64,000 nucleotides of DNA from Bacillota bacterium (GTDB lineage: Bacteria > Bacillota > Clostridia > Acetivibrionales > JAEXSP01): assembly GCA_023453795.1 (NCBI GenBank), contig JAEXSP010000045.1:62001-126000 (forward strand). Reading direction: 5' to 3'. Of the stretch, positions 51,206 through 59,966 are shown one piece after another (position 1 is the first letter of the stretch; each line of letters begins with the position of its first letter). The notes under the pieces are model-generated. The model was not told the origin of the DNA and did no database searches. It saw only the letters and a program-made list of their open reading frames with translations. Position numbers and translations under genes: made by a program.

Positions 51206-52240
51206 ATGAAAAAGTATTTTAAGGTCTTAGCACTGGTACTTGTTCTGGTTTTTTCTTCAGCGATTTTTTTGACTGCTTGCGGTTCGAGTGATTCATCGGA
51301 TGAAAGCAGCAGTAATGCAGCTGCAAACACATCCTCAGGAACTGATAAGAAACTAATTAAAGTAGGGTTTGCGCAATGTAAAGCGGATGAGTCCGATTGG
51401 CGTAAAGCGAACACCAAGTCCGTACAGGAAGCACTTAGCAAAAAGAACGGCTATGATTTGATTCTCGCTGATTCCAACAATGACGCTGCAAAGCAGGTAT
51501 CAGACGTTCAGGGATTCATCGACTCGGAAGTTGACTACATTATTATCGCTGCTGTCAACGCAGATGGTTGGGATACCGTTCTTAAAAATGCCAAGGAAGC
51601 TGGAATACCTGTTATTTTGATGGACCGTACCATCAATGCAAGCGAAGATCTTTACACCTGCTGGCTCGGCGGCGGCTTCTATCAGGAAGGTGTTAAGGCT
51701 ACAGATTGGATCGCCAAGAGATTTTCAAAGGATCAGACAGTTAACATTGTAAACCTTCAGGGTCAGTTGGCTGCATCTGCTCAGGTAGGACGCAGCAAGG
51801 CTCTTGATGATGGTATTAAGGCAAACAGCAACTGGAAGCTGCTTGCTCGTCAAACAGGTGAATGGAGCACTGATAAAGCAAAAGAAATTATGAATTCTTG
51901 GATCAAGCAGTTCGGTGACAAGATCAATGTTGTTTATGCAGAAAACGACAATATGGCAGACGGCGCTATACAAGCTCTCACAGAGGCTGGTAAGAAAGTT
52001 GGCGGAAAAGATGGCATAGCTATCATTTCTTTCGATGCAAACAAGGCATATCTCCAGATGACACTGGAAGGCAAGATCAATGTAGATGTTGAATGCAATC
52101 CTTTGCTTGGACCGGGAGTTGCTGGACTTATCCAGAAGATCGAAAACGGCGGAACTCCTAACAAGAAAGAGTCCGTTGAAGAATCAGCATTCTATTATGA
52201 CACAATTACTCAGGATATAATTGATGCTCGTCCGTATTAA
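51206..52240 (+). CDS. ABC sugar importer, substrate-binding lipoprotein (YtfQ-like)
   Basis: A 344-residue lipoprotein (Cys in LTACGSS) that captures a sugar outside the cell for the importer encoded downstream. The fold is periplasmic-binding-protein type I: KVGFAQCKADESDWRKANTKSVQ, SEVDYIIIAAVNADGWDTVL, GIPVILMDRTI, YAENDNMADGAIQALTEAG and ECNPLLGPGVAGL. These blocks match E. coli YtfQ, which binds galactofuranose; here arabinose in furanose form is a reasonable guess from the catabolic genes. A Ser-rich linker follows the lipid anchor. Codon use suggests high expression. AGGAGGG precedes the ATG. Confidence 0.9.
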   Translation: MKKYFKVLALVLVLVFSSAIFLTACGSSDSSDESSSNAAANTSSGTDKKLIKVGFAQCKADESDWRKANTKSVQEALSKKNGYDLILADSNNDAAKQVSDVQGFIDSEVDYIIIAAVNADGWDTVLKNAKEAGIPVILMDRTINASEDLYTCWLGGGFYQEGVKATDWIAKRFSKDQTVNIVNLQGQLAASAQVGRSKALDDGIKANSNWKLLARQTGEWSTDKAKEIMNSWIKQFGDKINVVYAENDNMADGAIQALTEAGKKVGGKDGIAIISFDANKAYLQMTLEGKINVDVECNPLLGPGVAGLIQKIENGGTPNKKESVEESAFYYDTITQDIIDARPY

Positions 52241-52290
52241 TAGATAGAAGACTATACATACTGGTTTATCAGTGTGAATTAGAAAAAATG

Positions 52291-52329
52291 TTCGGTTCGG
52301 GGAGACTTTAACGTTCTCTCCGAACCGAA
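52291..52329 (+). other. Intercistronic hairpin between binding protein and ATPase genes
   Basis: TTCGGTTCGGGGAGA (52291-52305) pairs with TCTCTCCGAACCGAA (52315-52329), 14-15 pairs, with no T run after it. Such a hairpin typically protects the upstream mRNA and keeps the binding protein more abundant than the ATPase and permeases. Confidence 0.65.
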
Positions 52330-52438
52330 ATTTGTAATTGTACCAAGAATGGGGCAAATTTTCGATCATGCCGCAATTTGTCAATTGAAAGTACAATGGA
52401 TTTTAGCGGCAGCAGATTAATTAAGGTGGTCAATATAT

Positions 52439-53977
52439 ATGGATACAGTAAAGCATGAACAAAACAACTCTCTAACGATGACCGGTATTGGAATATCCTT
52501 CCCTGGCGTTCGCGCACTCCATAATGTTGATTTTAAGCTGCGCAGCGGTGAGATTCATGCACTGATGGGAGAGAACGGCGCAGGAAAGTCGACGCTTGTT
52601 AAGGTGCTGACCGGAGTTTATCAAATGGACGAAGGAATCATAAGAATGGATGGAAGTCCTGTTGTGATACGTTCGACGCAGGATGCGCAAAAACACGGGA
52701 TAAGCACTGTTTACCAAGAGGTGAATTTGTGCTGGAATCTCACAGTTGCGGAAAATCTCTTTCTTGGACGTGAGCCGCGCACAATGGGTTTAATTAACTG
52801 GAGGAAGATGAACCGCAAAGCTGCGGAATTATTACAAGAACTTAATATCGCAGCTTCTCCAACGGCACAATTGGATAGCTGCTCAATAGCAATTCAGCAA
52901 ATGATTGCGATTGCACGTGCTGTAAATACTGAATGTAAATATTTAATTCTTGATGAACCCACCTCATCTCTGGATGCAGACGAGGTTAATAAGCTTTTTA
53001 AGCTTATGAGACAGCTCAAGAATAAAGGTGTGGGTATCATTTTTATCACACATTTTCTCGAGCAGGTCTATGAGGTCTGCGACCGTATAACAGTGCTCAG
53101 AAACGGGGAGTTGGTAGGGGAATATGAAGTGGAAAATTTGCCGCGCCTTGAGCTTGTAACAAAGATGTTGGGCAAAGAGGTTGAAAATCTTACGGACCTC
53201 AGATTAGACAAGGACGAATCAAAGTTTGAAAATGAGGTACCGATTGTAGAAGCCCTTGATTTATCAAGCGGTCCTTCCAGGATAGCACCCTTCAGCCTGA
53301 AAATGTACAAAGGCGAGGTTGTCGGCTTTAGCGGCCTGCTGGGCTCCGGACGAAGTGAGCTGGTGCGGTCGATATACGGTGCAGATAAAGCTGTACAAGG
53401 ACAGTTGTTTATAAAAGGAAAAAGGGAAAGACTAAAGAAACCTTTGGACGCAATAAAAAAAGGAATGGCCTATTTGCCGGAAGACAGAAAAGTCGATGGC
53501 ATTTTGTCAGATCTTTCGGTAAGAGAAAACATAATTATTGCTCTTCAGGCTAAACAAGGAATACTAAAGCGTTTAACCCGAAAGGAAATGGAAAAATATG
53601 CCGACGAATACATTAAACTGCTCAATATAAAAACCGCCAGCAGAGAAACGCCAATCAAGAGCCTTTCCGGCGGCAACCAGCAAAAGGTTATTCTGGCACG
53701 TTGGCTGCTGACCAATCCGGAGTTTATGATATTGGACGAACCTACCCGCGGAATTGATGTCGGTACGAAAACAGAAATACAAAAACTTATAATAAAGCTT
53801 GCGAGCGAAGGCAAGAGTGTAGCTTTCATTTCATCTGAGATGGATGAAATGATAAGAACATGCTCGAGAATGGTGGTCATGCGCGACCGGTATAAAGTCA
53901 AAGAATTGACCCAAACCGAGCTGAATCAGAATACAATCATGCGGACAATAGCAGGGGGGGAGGATCATAATGAATAA
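52439..53977 (+). CDS. ABC sugar importer, tandem ATPase (YtfR/RbsA-type)
   Basis: A 512-residue protein with two ABC ATPase domains. The first has GENGAGKSTLVKVL (Walker A, ~45), a signature region DSCSIAIQQMIAIARA and ILDEPTSSLD. The second has a modified P-loop GLLGSGRSELVRS (~300), SLSGGNQQKVILARWL and ILDEPTRGIDVGTK. The degenerate second Walker A is normal in the RbsA/MglA/YtfR family. AAGGTGG lies before ATG 52439; its stop overlaps the first permease start by eight bases. Confidence 0.94.
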   Translation: MDTVKHEQNNSLTMTGIGISFPGVRALHNVDFKLRSGEIHALMGENGAGKSTLVKVLTGVYQMDEGIIRMDGSPVVIRSTQDAQKHGISTVYQEVNLCWNLTVAENLFLGREPRTMGLINWRKMNRKAAELLQELNIAASPTAQLDSCSIAIQQMIAIARAVNTECKYLILDEPTSSLDADEVNKLFKLMRQLKNKGVGIIFITHFLEQVYEVCDRITVLRNGELVGEYEVENLPRLELVTKMLGKEVENLTDLRLDKDESKFENEVPIVEALDLSSGPSRIAPFSLKMYKGEVVGFSGLLGSGRSELVRSIYGADKAVQGQLFIKGKRERLKKPLDAIKKGMAYLPEDRKVDGILSDLSVRENIIIALQAKQGILKRLTRKEMEKYADEYIKLLNIKTASRETPIKSLSGGNQQKVILARWLLTNPEFMILDEPTRGIDVGTKTEIQKLIIKLASEGKSVAFISSEMDEMIRTCSRMVVMRDRYKVKELTQTELNQNTIMRTIAGGEDHNE

Positions 53978-55064
53978 TTCAAGCAATGAAAATAAATCTA
54001 ACAAACCTGCTCTAAAGCCACTTATCAAGAAAATACTGAAAAGTCGGTTAACTTTCCCATTGGTGGTTTTACTTGTTGTGGTGGTTCAGAATATTATCAT
54101 AACACCTACATTTTTTAATATTTCGATTACAAACGGTTTGATTTCAGGTTATATACCGGATATTCTGGATGAGGCCGGTGTACTTGTTATTGTAACACTG
54201 GGTATGACGTTAGTTGTTGCGGCAACCGGCGGTGTGGATATCAGCGTGGGGGCCATTATGGCAATAGCAGCCAGCTTCTGCGGTCTGATGCTGAATGGCT
54301 CGGAATACAGAACGGATGTCTTTCACAATCCATACATTTTGGCACTGCTTGTGGGGCTGGTAGGAGGAGCGCTATGCGGCGTTTTCAACGGTTTCATGGT
54401 GTCAAATTTGAAAATCCAACCTATGATCGCCACTCTCATCCTATTTACGGCTGGGCGATCGTTAGCTAAGCAAATTACACATGGACAAACCATTTATATT
54501 ATGAATCCTAAATATAAATACTTGGGGGTTCAAATACCCGGAATACCGATAAGAACAACAATTATTGTATCCGTTGTGATAGTGATACTTGTGGTATTGC
54601 TTGTAAAACGAACAAGTTTGGGCCTTTATGTCCAGAGTGTAGGAATAAATCGTTCATCCTCCCGTCTTGTCGGGCTCAATTCCCGTGCCATCATATTTAT
54701 GGCATTTATCATATGCGGGGTATTGTCAGGAATGGCGGGTCTTGTCGGATCCAGCAGTATAGGAAGCGTGAATTCCGGTGAGCTGGGCCTTGGCATAGAG
54801 ATGGACGCCATTTTGGCGGTGGCTTTGGGCGGTAATATGCTGAGTGGCGGCAAATTCAGCATAGCAGGCTCTGTTATCGGGGCATATACCATTCAGGCTA
54901 TTACGACGACATTATATGCCATGAATGTGCGTGCTGATCAGTTGAGTGTTTTTAAAGCATTGATCATTATTGTTATCATTGTTGCCAGCAGTGATGTATT
55001 CAAGGATAAAATCAAAAAACTAACCCGTAAAGTATTCAGCAAGAATGTTTCTGTTGGAGGTTAA
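53970..55064 (+). CDS. ABC sugar importer permease 1 (YtfT-like)
   Basis: A 364-residue inner-membrane permease of the RbsC family with about eight to ten helices. The family block VAATGGVDISVGAIMAIAAS and the EAA-type region SIGSVNSGELGLGIEMDAILAVALGGNMLSGGKFSI are visible. It forms a heterodimer channel with the next permease. GGGAGGA precedes the ATG, which overlaps the ATPase stop. The second permease gene follows after four bases. Confidence 0.93.
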   Translation: MNNSSNENKSNKPALKPLIKKILKSRLTFPLVVLLVVVVQNIIITPTFFNISITNGLISGYIPDILDEAGVLVIVTLGMTLVVAATGGVDISVGAIMAIAASFCGLMLNGSEYRTDVFHNPYILALLVGLVGGALCGVFNGFMVSNLKIQPMIATLILFTAGRSLAKQITHGQTIYIMNPKYKYLGVQIPGIPIRTTIIVSVVIVILVVLLVKRTSLGLYVQSVGINRSSSRLVGLNSRAIIFMAFIICGVLSGMAGLVGSSSIGSVNSGELGLGIEMDAILAVALGGNMLSGGKFSIAGSVIGAYTIQAITTTLYAMNVRADQLSVFKALIIIVIIVASSDVFKDKIKKLTRKVFSKNVSVGG

Positions 55065-55068
55065 CGAA

Positions 55069-56187
55069 ATGAATGACAAGAAAAGCACTTTGTCAGGTCT
55101 TTTGAAAAAACGTAAAAGACTGAGCAACACAGGAGTATTGTTGTTGGTAACGGTTTCGCTATTTGTTCTGCTTTATGTTGCCTCATCAATCGTGTTTGCA
55201 GATAGCAACTTCGCAAAATACTCTGTATTTTTTAACTTTTTTAACAACAAAGCCTATCTGCTGATGCTTGCGTTAGGGTTAACTGTTGTTATCATAACCG
55301 GCAGCATAGATATCTCGGTTGGCGGTGTGACAGGGTTGGTCAGCATGGTTATTGCTGTGATGCTGACGGAACAAGGAGTAAGTGCAATATGGACTATTCC
55401 GGTGGCATTGGGCATAGGCCTGTTCTTTGGCATTGTTCAGGGTTTTCTGATAGCTTATCTGGATATTCAACCGTTTATTGTTACGCTGACGGGCATGTTT
55501 TTTGCACGTGGTATGATAAGCGTTATTAAAGCCACATCCGTGCCTATATCAGATAAAACTTTTATGGGATGGTCAAGTACGAAGATATATATTCCGTTTT
55601 TGTACAATGAGCGAAGGAACGGCACTCATGACGTAGCATATCTGACTCCGGCAGCAATAGTGGCGATCATTGTTTTAATCATCCTTATCATAGCTCTTAA
55701 AAAAACAAAGTTCGGACGTTCCATATATGCGATAGGAGGCAATACACAGAGTGCGTTGCTGATGGGGATCAACGTCAAGATGATAAAGTTCAAGGCGCAT
55801 GTACTTTGTGGTTTGTTGGCCGGTATCGGAGGCCTTCTCTACACACTTTTTGCTCCATCCGGTAATCCCGGTAACGGATATGGATACGAAATTGACGCGA
55901 TTTCGTCCAGTGTAATAGGCGGAGCAATGTTAACCGGCGGTATAGGCCTTCCGATAGGCACACTTTTTGGGGTGTTAATAAACGGTCTTATAGAGCGTGT
56001 AGTACCGCTGCTTGGTATTGTTGATGCATCCTGGCCGAGAATTATCTCTTCAGCATTTTTATTTGCCTTTATAGTTCTTCAGAGCATAATTGCCATTGCC
56101 AGCAAAAAAGGTGGCTTTAAGCTGCTGCTGCCTGAATGGATGAAGCTTAAGAGCAATAAAAAATACAGAAAAGACTTAACATCTTAG
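55069..56187 (+). CDS. ABC sugar importer permease 2 (YjfF-like)
   Basis: A 372-residue permease, paralogous to the preceding one. Visible are the VIITGSIDISVGGVTGLVSM block, FIVTLTGMFFARGM, and GNGYGYEIDAISSSVIGGAMLTGGIGLPIGT. Two distinct permeases with a YtfQ-like binding protein match the E. coli ytfQRT-yjfF arrangement. ATG 55069 follows TTGGAGG; an in-frame ATG at 55045 lies inside the first permease gene and is not used. The chemoreceptor gene starts 77 bases later. Confidence 0.93.
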   Translation: MNDKKSTLSGLLKKRKRLSNTGVLLLVTVSLFVLLYVASSIVFADSNFAKYSVFFNFFNNKAYLLMLALGLTVVIITGSIDISVGGVTGLVSMVIAVMLTEQGVSAIWTIPVALGIGLFFGIVQGFLIAYLDIQPFIVTLTGMFFARGMISVIKATSVPISDKTFMGWSSTKIYIPFLYNERRNGTHDVAYLTPAAIVAIIVLIILIIALKKTKFGRSIYAIGGNTQSALLMGINVKMIKFKAHVLCGLLAGIGGLLYTLFAPSGNPGNGYGYEIDAISSSVIGGAMLTGGIGLPIGTLFGVLINGLIERVVPLLGIVDASWPRIISSAFLFAFIVLQSIIAIASKKGGFKLLLPEWMKLKSNKKYRKDLTS

Positions 56188-56264
56188 CGGTAGTATATAT
56201 AACATTGATAGTCCTGCCAAAATTATGATATATGAAAATATACTAAGATATCGGAGGTGGTATA

Positions 56265-58268
56265 ATGAGGTTCATACATTCGTTGAAATTTAGGCTTCTT
56301 GTCATTATTTTATGTGTGTCGCTTATTCCGCTTCTCATACTTGCAACATTTCAATTATCTCAATATTTGGCAGAGACTACTAATAATATTAAAGCTCAGG
56401 AAATCGAGATAGCTCGTTCGAATGCGAAGATAATGGATTCCTGGATTAATTCAAAGGTGTTGGAGCTCACAGAGTTGTACAGCGCCCACCCGGAATTCTC
56501 TGATATGAGCATGGAAAAAATAATGGATATCCTGAGAATAATAAATCAATCGAATCCGGAAGTAGAAACCTCGGTGGTAGCAGATAAAGACGGAAATTGC
56601 ATGGTTGATGATTTTACTTCACGGCCCAATATGGCAGAAAAAGAACATTTTATTAAGGCCAGGGAGACAAAAAAACCAGCTATAAGCGATATTATGAATA
56701 GTGATATTACCGGTGCCAGAATAATTGCCATTGCAGTGCCCATTCTGGATAATTCGGGTAATTTCAGAGGGATTATTCAGAGCAATGTTGTTATAAAGGC
56801 TTTGGAAAACAACATCGGAACTGTAAAAATAGGAAAATCAGGATATGCCTATTTGATGTCGGGCTCTGGGAATTTAATATTTCATAAGTTGTGGCAATTG
56901 ATTGGAAAAAATTATAAAGATTATTCAAAACACACAAACAAAATAAAAGTTTTTGAAAAAGGTGTAATGGTAAAGGACAGTGATTTCATCAAGTACACTG
57001 AGGATGATGGGTTGAAAATGGTTGGAGCATATGCAACTGTTCCGACAACGGGTTGGAAGGTGGTTGTGACTGCGCCTTCAAGTGAAGTATACCATCATGT
57101 CAACATCTCAATTCTCGTAATAATAATATTGATTATTTCAGCGGCAATTTTAGTAGCGCTAATATCAATACTCATAGCTAATCGTATATCAAAGCCGGTA
57201 AAAATCGCTGCCGACCATCTTGATACATTAGCCAAAGCCGATTTTACAAAGGATTTGCCTGATGATTTTATGAAAAGGACAGATGAAATAGGTGTTCTTA
57301 TGAAATCGGTCAATGTTATGAGTAAATCCATAAGAACTGTAATCAATGATGTCATAAGCGAAGTTAACGACGTCAAAGAGAATATTCTAATATCGTCGGA
57401 TAATTTAACAGCATTATCTGAAAGAATCACCGAAGTATCGGCCACAACAGAAGAAATGTCTGCAGTGACCGAGGAAACAGCAGCATCTACTGAAGAGATG
57501 AATGCTGCATCAAATGAAATTGAAGGTGCGATACAGTCCATCGCTGAAAAAGCACAGAACGGTTCAGCCGTAGTCAGCGAGATAAGTAAACGAGCCCAGG
57601 ACCTGAAGGAAAATGCGATTATTTCTCAAGACGAAGCTCATGATATACGCGACGATATAGATTCAGAGATGAAAAAGGCATTGGAACAATCCAAAGCGGT
57701 AAAGAGTATAAATGTTCTTACAGAGTCCATATTACGGATAACCGAGCAGACAAACCTGCTTTCACTGAATGCTGCAATAGAGGCTGCCAAAGCCGGAGAA
57801 GCGGGTAAAGGGTTTGCGGTTGTAGCCGATGAGGTACGAAAACTTGCAGAGGATTCAAAGAATACCGTCAATAAGATCCGGGATGTCACCGTTAAGGTAA
57901 TAGCATCGGTTGAAGACCTTGCGTCAAGCTCGGAAAAAGCTTTGAATTTCATTGATACAAAAGTTATCAGTGATTATAAAGCGATGGTTCAAATCGGTGA
58001 GCAGTATCACAGTGATGCGGAGTTGATTCAGGACCTTGTTATCGATTTTTCAGCAACCTCCGAAGAATTGCTTGCTTCAATACAGAATATGGTCAAAGCC
58101 ATAAATGAAGTTACCATTTCCAACAACGAGGAAGCTCAGGGAACGCAGAATATTGCTCAGAAAGCTATAGACGTAAGGGAAAGAGCGACCAAGGTCTCGG
58201 AATTGATGAAAGCAGCAAAGGAAAGATCTGAAAGTCTGGCGGAAAGTGTTTTAAGATTTAGAGTATAG
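56265..58268 (+). CDS. Methyl-accepting chemotaxis protein with dCache sensor
   Basis: A 667-residue chemoreceptor. Helix 1 (~10-33) and helix 2 (~283-308) flank a ~250-residue extracellular sensor with double-Cache features (RPNMAEKEHFIKARE, ISDIMNSDITGARIIAIAVPI, YAYLMSGSGNLIFH, WKVVVTAPSSEV). A HAMP domain follows, and a long signalling coiled coil whose tip reads RITEQTNLLSLNAAIEAAKA and GEAGKGFAVVADEVRKLAE. There is no C-terminal NWETF-type tether. GGAGGTGG precedes the ATG. It is placed inside the pentose operon, so it likely senses the same sugar directly or through a binding protein. Confidence 0.93.
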   Translation: MRFIHSLKFRLLVIILCVSLIPLLILATFQLSQYLAETTNNIKAQEIEIARSNAKIMDSWINSKVLELTELYSAHPEFSDMSMEKIMDILRIINQSNPEVETSVVADKDGNCMVDDFTSRPNMAEKEHFIKARETKKPAISDIMNSDITGARIIAIAVPILDNSGNFRGIIQSNVVIKALENNIGTVKIGKSGYAYLMSGSGNLIFHKLWQLIGKNYKDYSKHTNKIKVFEKGVMVKDSDFIKYTEDDGLKMVGAYATVPTTGWKVVVTAPSSEVYHHVNISILVIIILIISAAILVALISILIANRISKPVKIAADHLDTLAKADFTKDLPDDFMKRTDEIGVLMKSVNVMSKSIRTVINDVISEVNDVKENILISSDNLTALSERITEVSATTEEMSAVTEETAASTEEMNAASNEIEGAIQSIAEKAQNGSAVVSEISKRAQDLKENAIISQDEAHDIRDDIDSEMKKALEQSKAVKSINVLTESILRITEQTNLLSLNAAIEAAKAGEAGKGFAVVADEVRKLAEDSKNTVNKIRDVTVKVIASVEDLASSSEKALNFIDTKVISDYKAMVQIGEQYHSDAELIQDLVIDFSATSEELLASIQNMVKAINEVTISNNEEAQGTQNIAQKAIDVRERATKVSELMKAAKERSESLAESVLRFRV

Positions 58269-58379
58269 TAAAGAGATAAATTTAAACCAAAAGCAGGAAT
58301 TAATGGTATTAAAATAGAAAATACACTTCTGAGAAGGTTAATTGATATTTTAAGCTATTTTAGAGTAAGGGGGAAAAAA

Positions 58380-59861
58380 ATGATAAATATTCCGGAAGTA
58401 AAGGTCGGCATTGTTGCCGTAAGTAGGGATTGTTTCCCAATAAAGCTGAGCGAACAGAGAAGAAAAAATGTTGTTAAAGCCTGTGTATCCAAGAACATTG
58501 GAATAATAGAAATTGAAACTGTTGTTGAAAATGAAAAAGATGCAATAAAGGCATTGGAGGAAATAAAAAAATCAAATGTTAATGCTATTGTAGTTTATCT
58601 CGGAAACTTTGGACCGGAAGGGCCTGAAACACTTCTTGCCCAGAAATTCGGAGGACCTGTAATGTTTGCCGCAGCTGCCGAAGAAACGCAGGATAACCTG
58701 TTTGACGGCAGAGGCGATGCTTATTGCGGAATGCTCAATGCATCGTATAATCTTTCACTAAGGAAATTGAAACCCTATATACCTGAATATCCTGTAGGAA
58801 CTGCAGAAGAAATTGCCGGCATGATTGCGGATTTCATTTGTATTGCACGGACAGTCATAGGTCTATCAAAATTAAAGGTTTTAAGCTTCGGACCCAGACC
58901 TCAGGACTTTCTTGCATGTAATGCACCCATTAAGCCGCTTTACGATTTGGGAATTGAGATAATGGAAAATTCCGAACTGGATTTACTCTCTTCTTTTAAC
59001 AGCCATGAAAACGACCCAAGAATCCAAGCTCTTGTAGAGGAGATGGCAGCAGAGCTTAATAGCGGAAACGGTTATCCTGGTATACTGCCAAGACTTGCAC
59101 AGTATGAATTGACACTCAAGGATTGGATGAAGGACAATCTGGGGGCTTCGGAATATGCGGTATTTGCGAACAAATGCTGGCCCGCTTTTCAAACACAATT
59201 CAAGTTTGTACCCTGTTATGTTAATTCAAGACTTGCATCTATCGGTATTCCAGCGGCATGTGAAACAGATATTTACGGTGCAATAAGCGAATATGCCATA
59301 ACATGCGCGACAGGACTTCCTGCAACGCTTCTTGATATAAACAATTCAGTGCCTGAAGACATGTACGAAAGCAATAAAGATAAGTTTGAAGGATACAAGC
59401 TGAATGATCTTTTCATGGGATTCCATTGCGGAAATACTCCCAAGAGCTGTATGAAAAACGCGGCAATGAAATATCAGCTTATTATGCACAGACTTCTTGA
59501 ACCTGACAAGGAACCTGATATTTCAAGAGGAACTTTGGAAGGAGCGCTCAGACCCGGCGAAATGACTTTGTTCAGGCTTCAGAGCACTGCAGATTGTAAT
59601 CTTCGCAGCTATATAGCCGAAGGCGAAATTATTGATGTTGACCCAAATTCCTTCGGAGGTATAGGTATTATTGCAGTAAATGAAATGGCAAGATTCTACA
59701 GATATGTTCTCATAAACAAGAGATATCCCCACCATGCAGGGATTGCGTTTAAGCATGCAGGGAAAATCCTTTTCGAAGTCATGAAAATGATAGGAATAGA
59801 GGATATATCCTTTAACAGGCCGTCAGCGATGCTTTATGAGGGAGAAAACCCTTTTAAATAA
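58380..59861 (+). CDS. L-fucose/L-arabinose isomerase family protein, probable aldopentose isomerase
   Basis: A 493-residue cytoplasmic isomerase of the FucI/AraA structural superfamily. Visible are VVYLGNFGPEGPET, GRGDAYCGM, LSFGPRPQDF, CWPAFQTQFKFVPCYVNSRLA with likely metal-binding Glu/Asp in ACETDIYGAISEY, and a C-terminal GFHCGN and PHHAGIAFKHAGK carrying the His ligands. It is not a close relative of classical AraA. The next two genes (kinase, araD) define a route to xylulose-5-phosphate, so L-arabinose to L-ribulose is the best proposal. AGGGGGAA precedes ATG 58380. Confidence 0.82.
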   Translation: MINIPEVKVGIVAVSRDCFPIKLSEQRRKNVVKACVSKNIGIIEIETVVENEKDAIKALEEIKKSNVNAIVVYLGNFGPEGPETLLAQKFGGPVMFAAAAEETQDNLFDGRGDAYCGMLNASYNLSLRKLKPYIPEYPVGTAEEIAGMIADFICIARTVIGLSKLKVLSFGPRPQDFLACNAPIKPLYDLGIEIMENSELDLLSSFNSHENDPRIQALVEEMAAELNSGNGYPGILPRLAQYELTLKDWMKDNLGASEYAVFANKCWPAFQTQFKFVPCYVNSRLASIGIPAACETDIYGAISEYAITCATGLPATLLDINNSVPEDMYESNKDKFEGYKLNDLFMGFHCGNTPKSCMKNAAMKYQLIMHRLLEPDKEPDISRGTLEGALRPGEMTLFRLQSTADCNLRSYIAEGEIIDVDPNSFGGIGIIAVNEMARFYRYVLINKRYPHHAGIAFKHAGKILFEVMKMIGIEDISFNRPSAMLYEGENPFK

Positions 59862-59876
59862 TGTATAAAAAATATA

Positions 59877-59910
59877 GGGGTTCTGCATAAACAATGTAGA
59901 GTCCCTTTTT
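59877..59910 (+). terminator. Terminator-like hairpin between isomerase and kinase genes
   Basis: GGGGTTCTGCAT (59877-59888) pairs with ATGTAGAGTCCC (59893-59905, with bulge) and runs into TTTTT. It would partly limit expression of kinase and araD. Confidence 0.55.
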
Positions 59911-59966
59911 ATTAAAAAGCTATAGGAACGCTATAGAGCCCCAAATCACTTTGAGGAGGAATTTTT

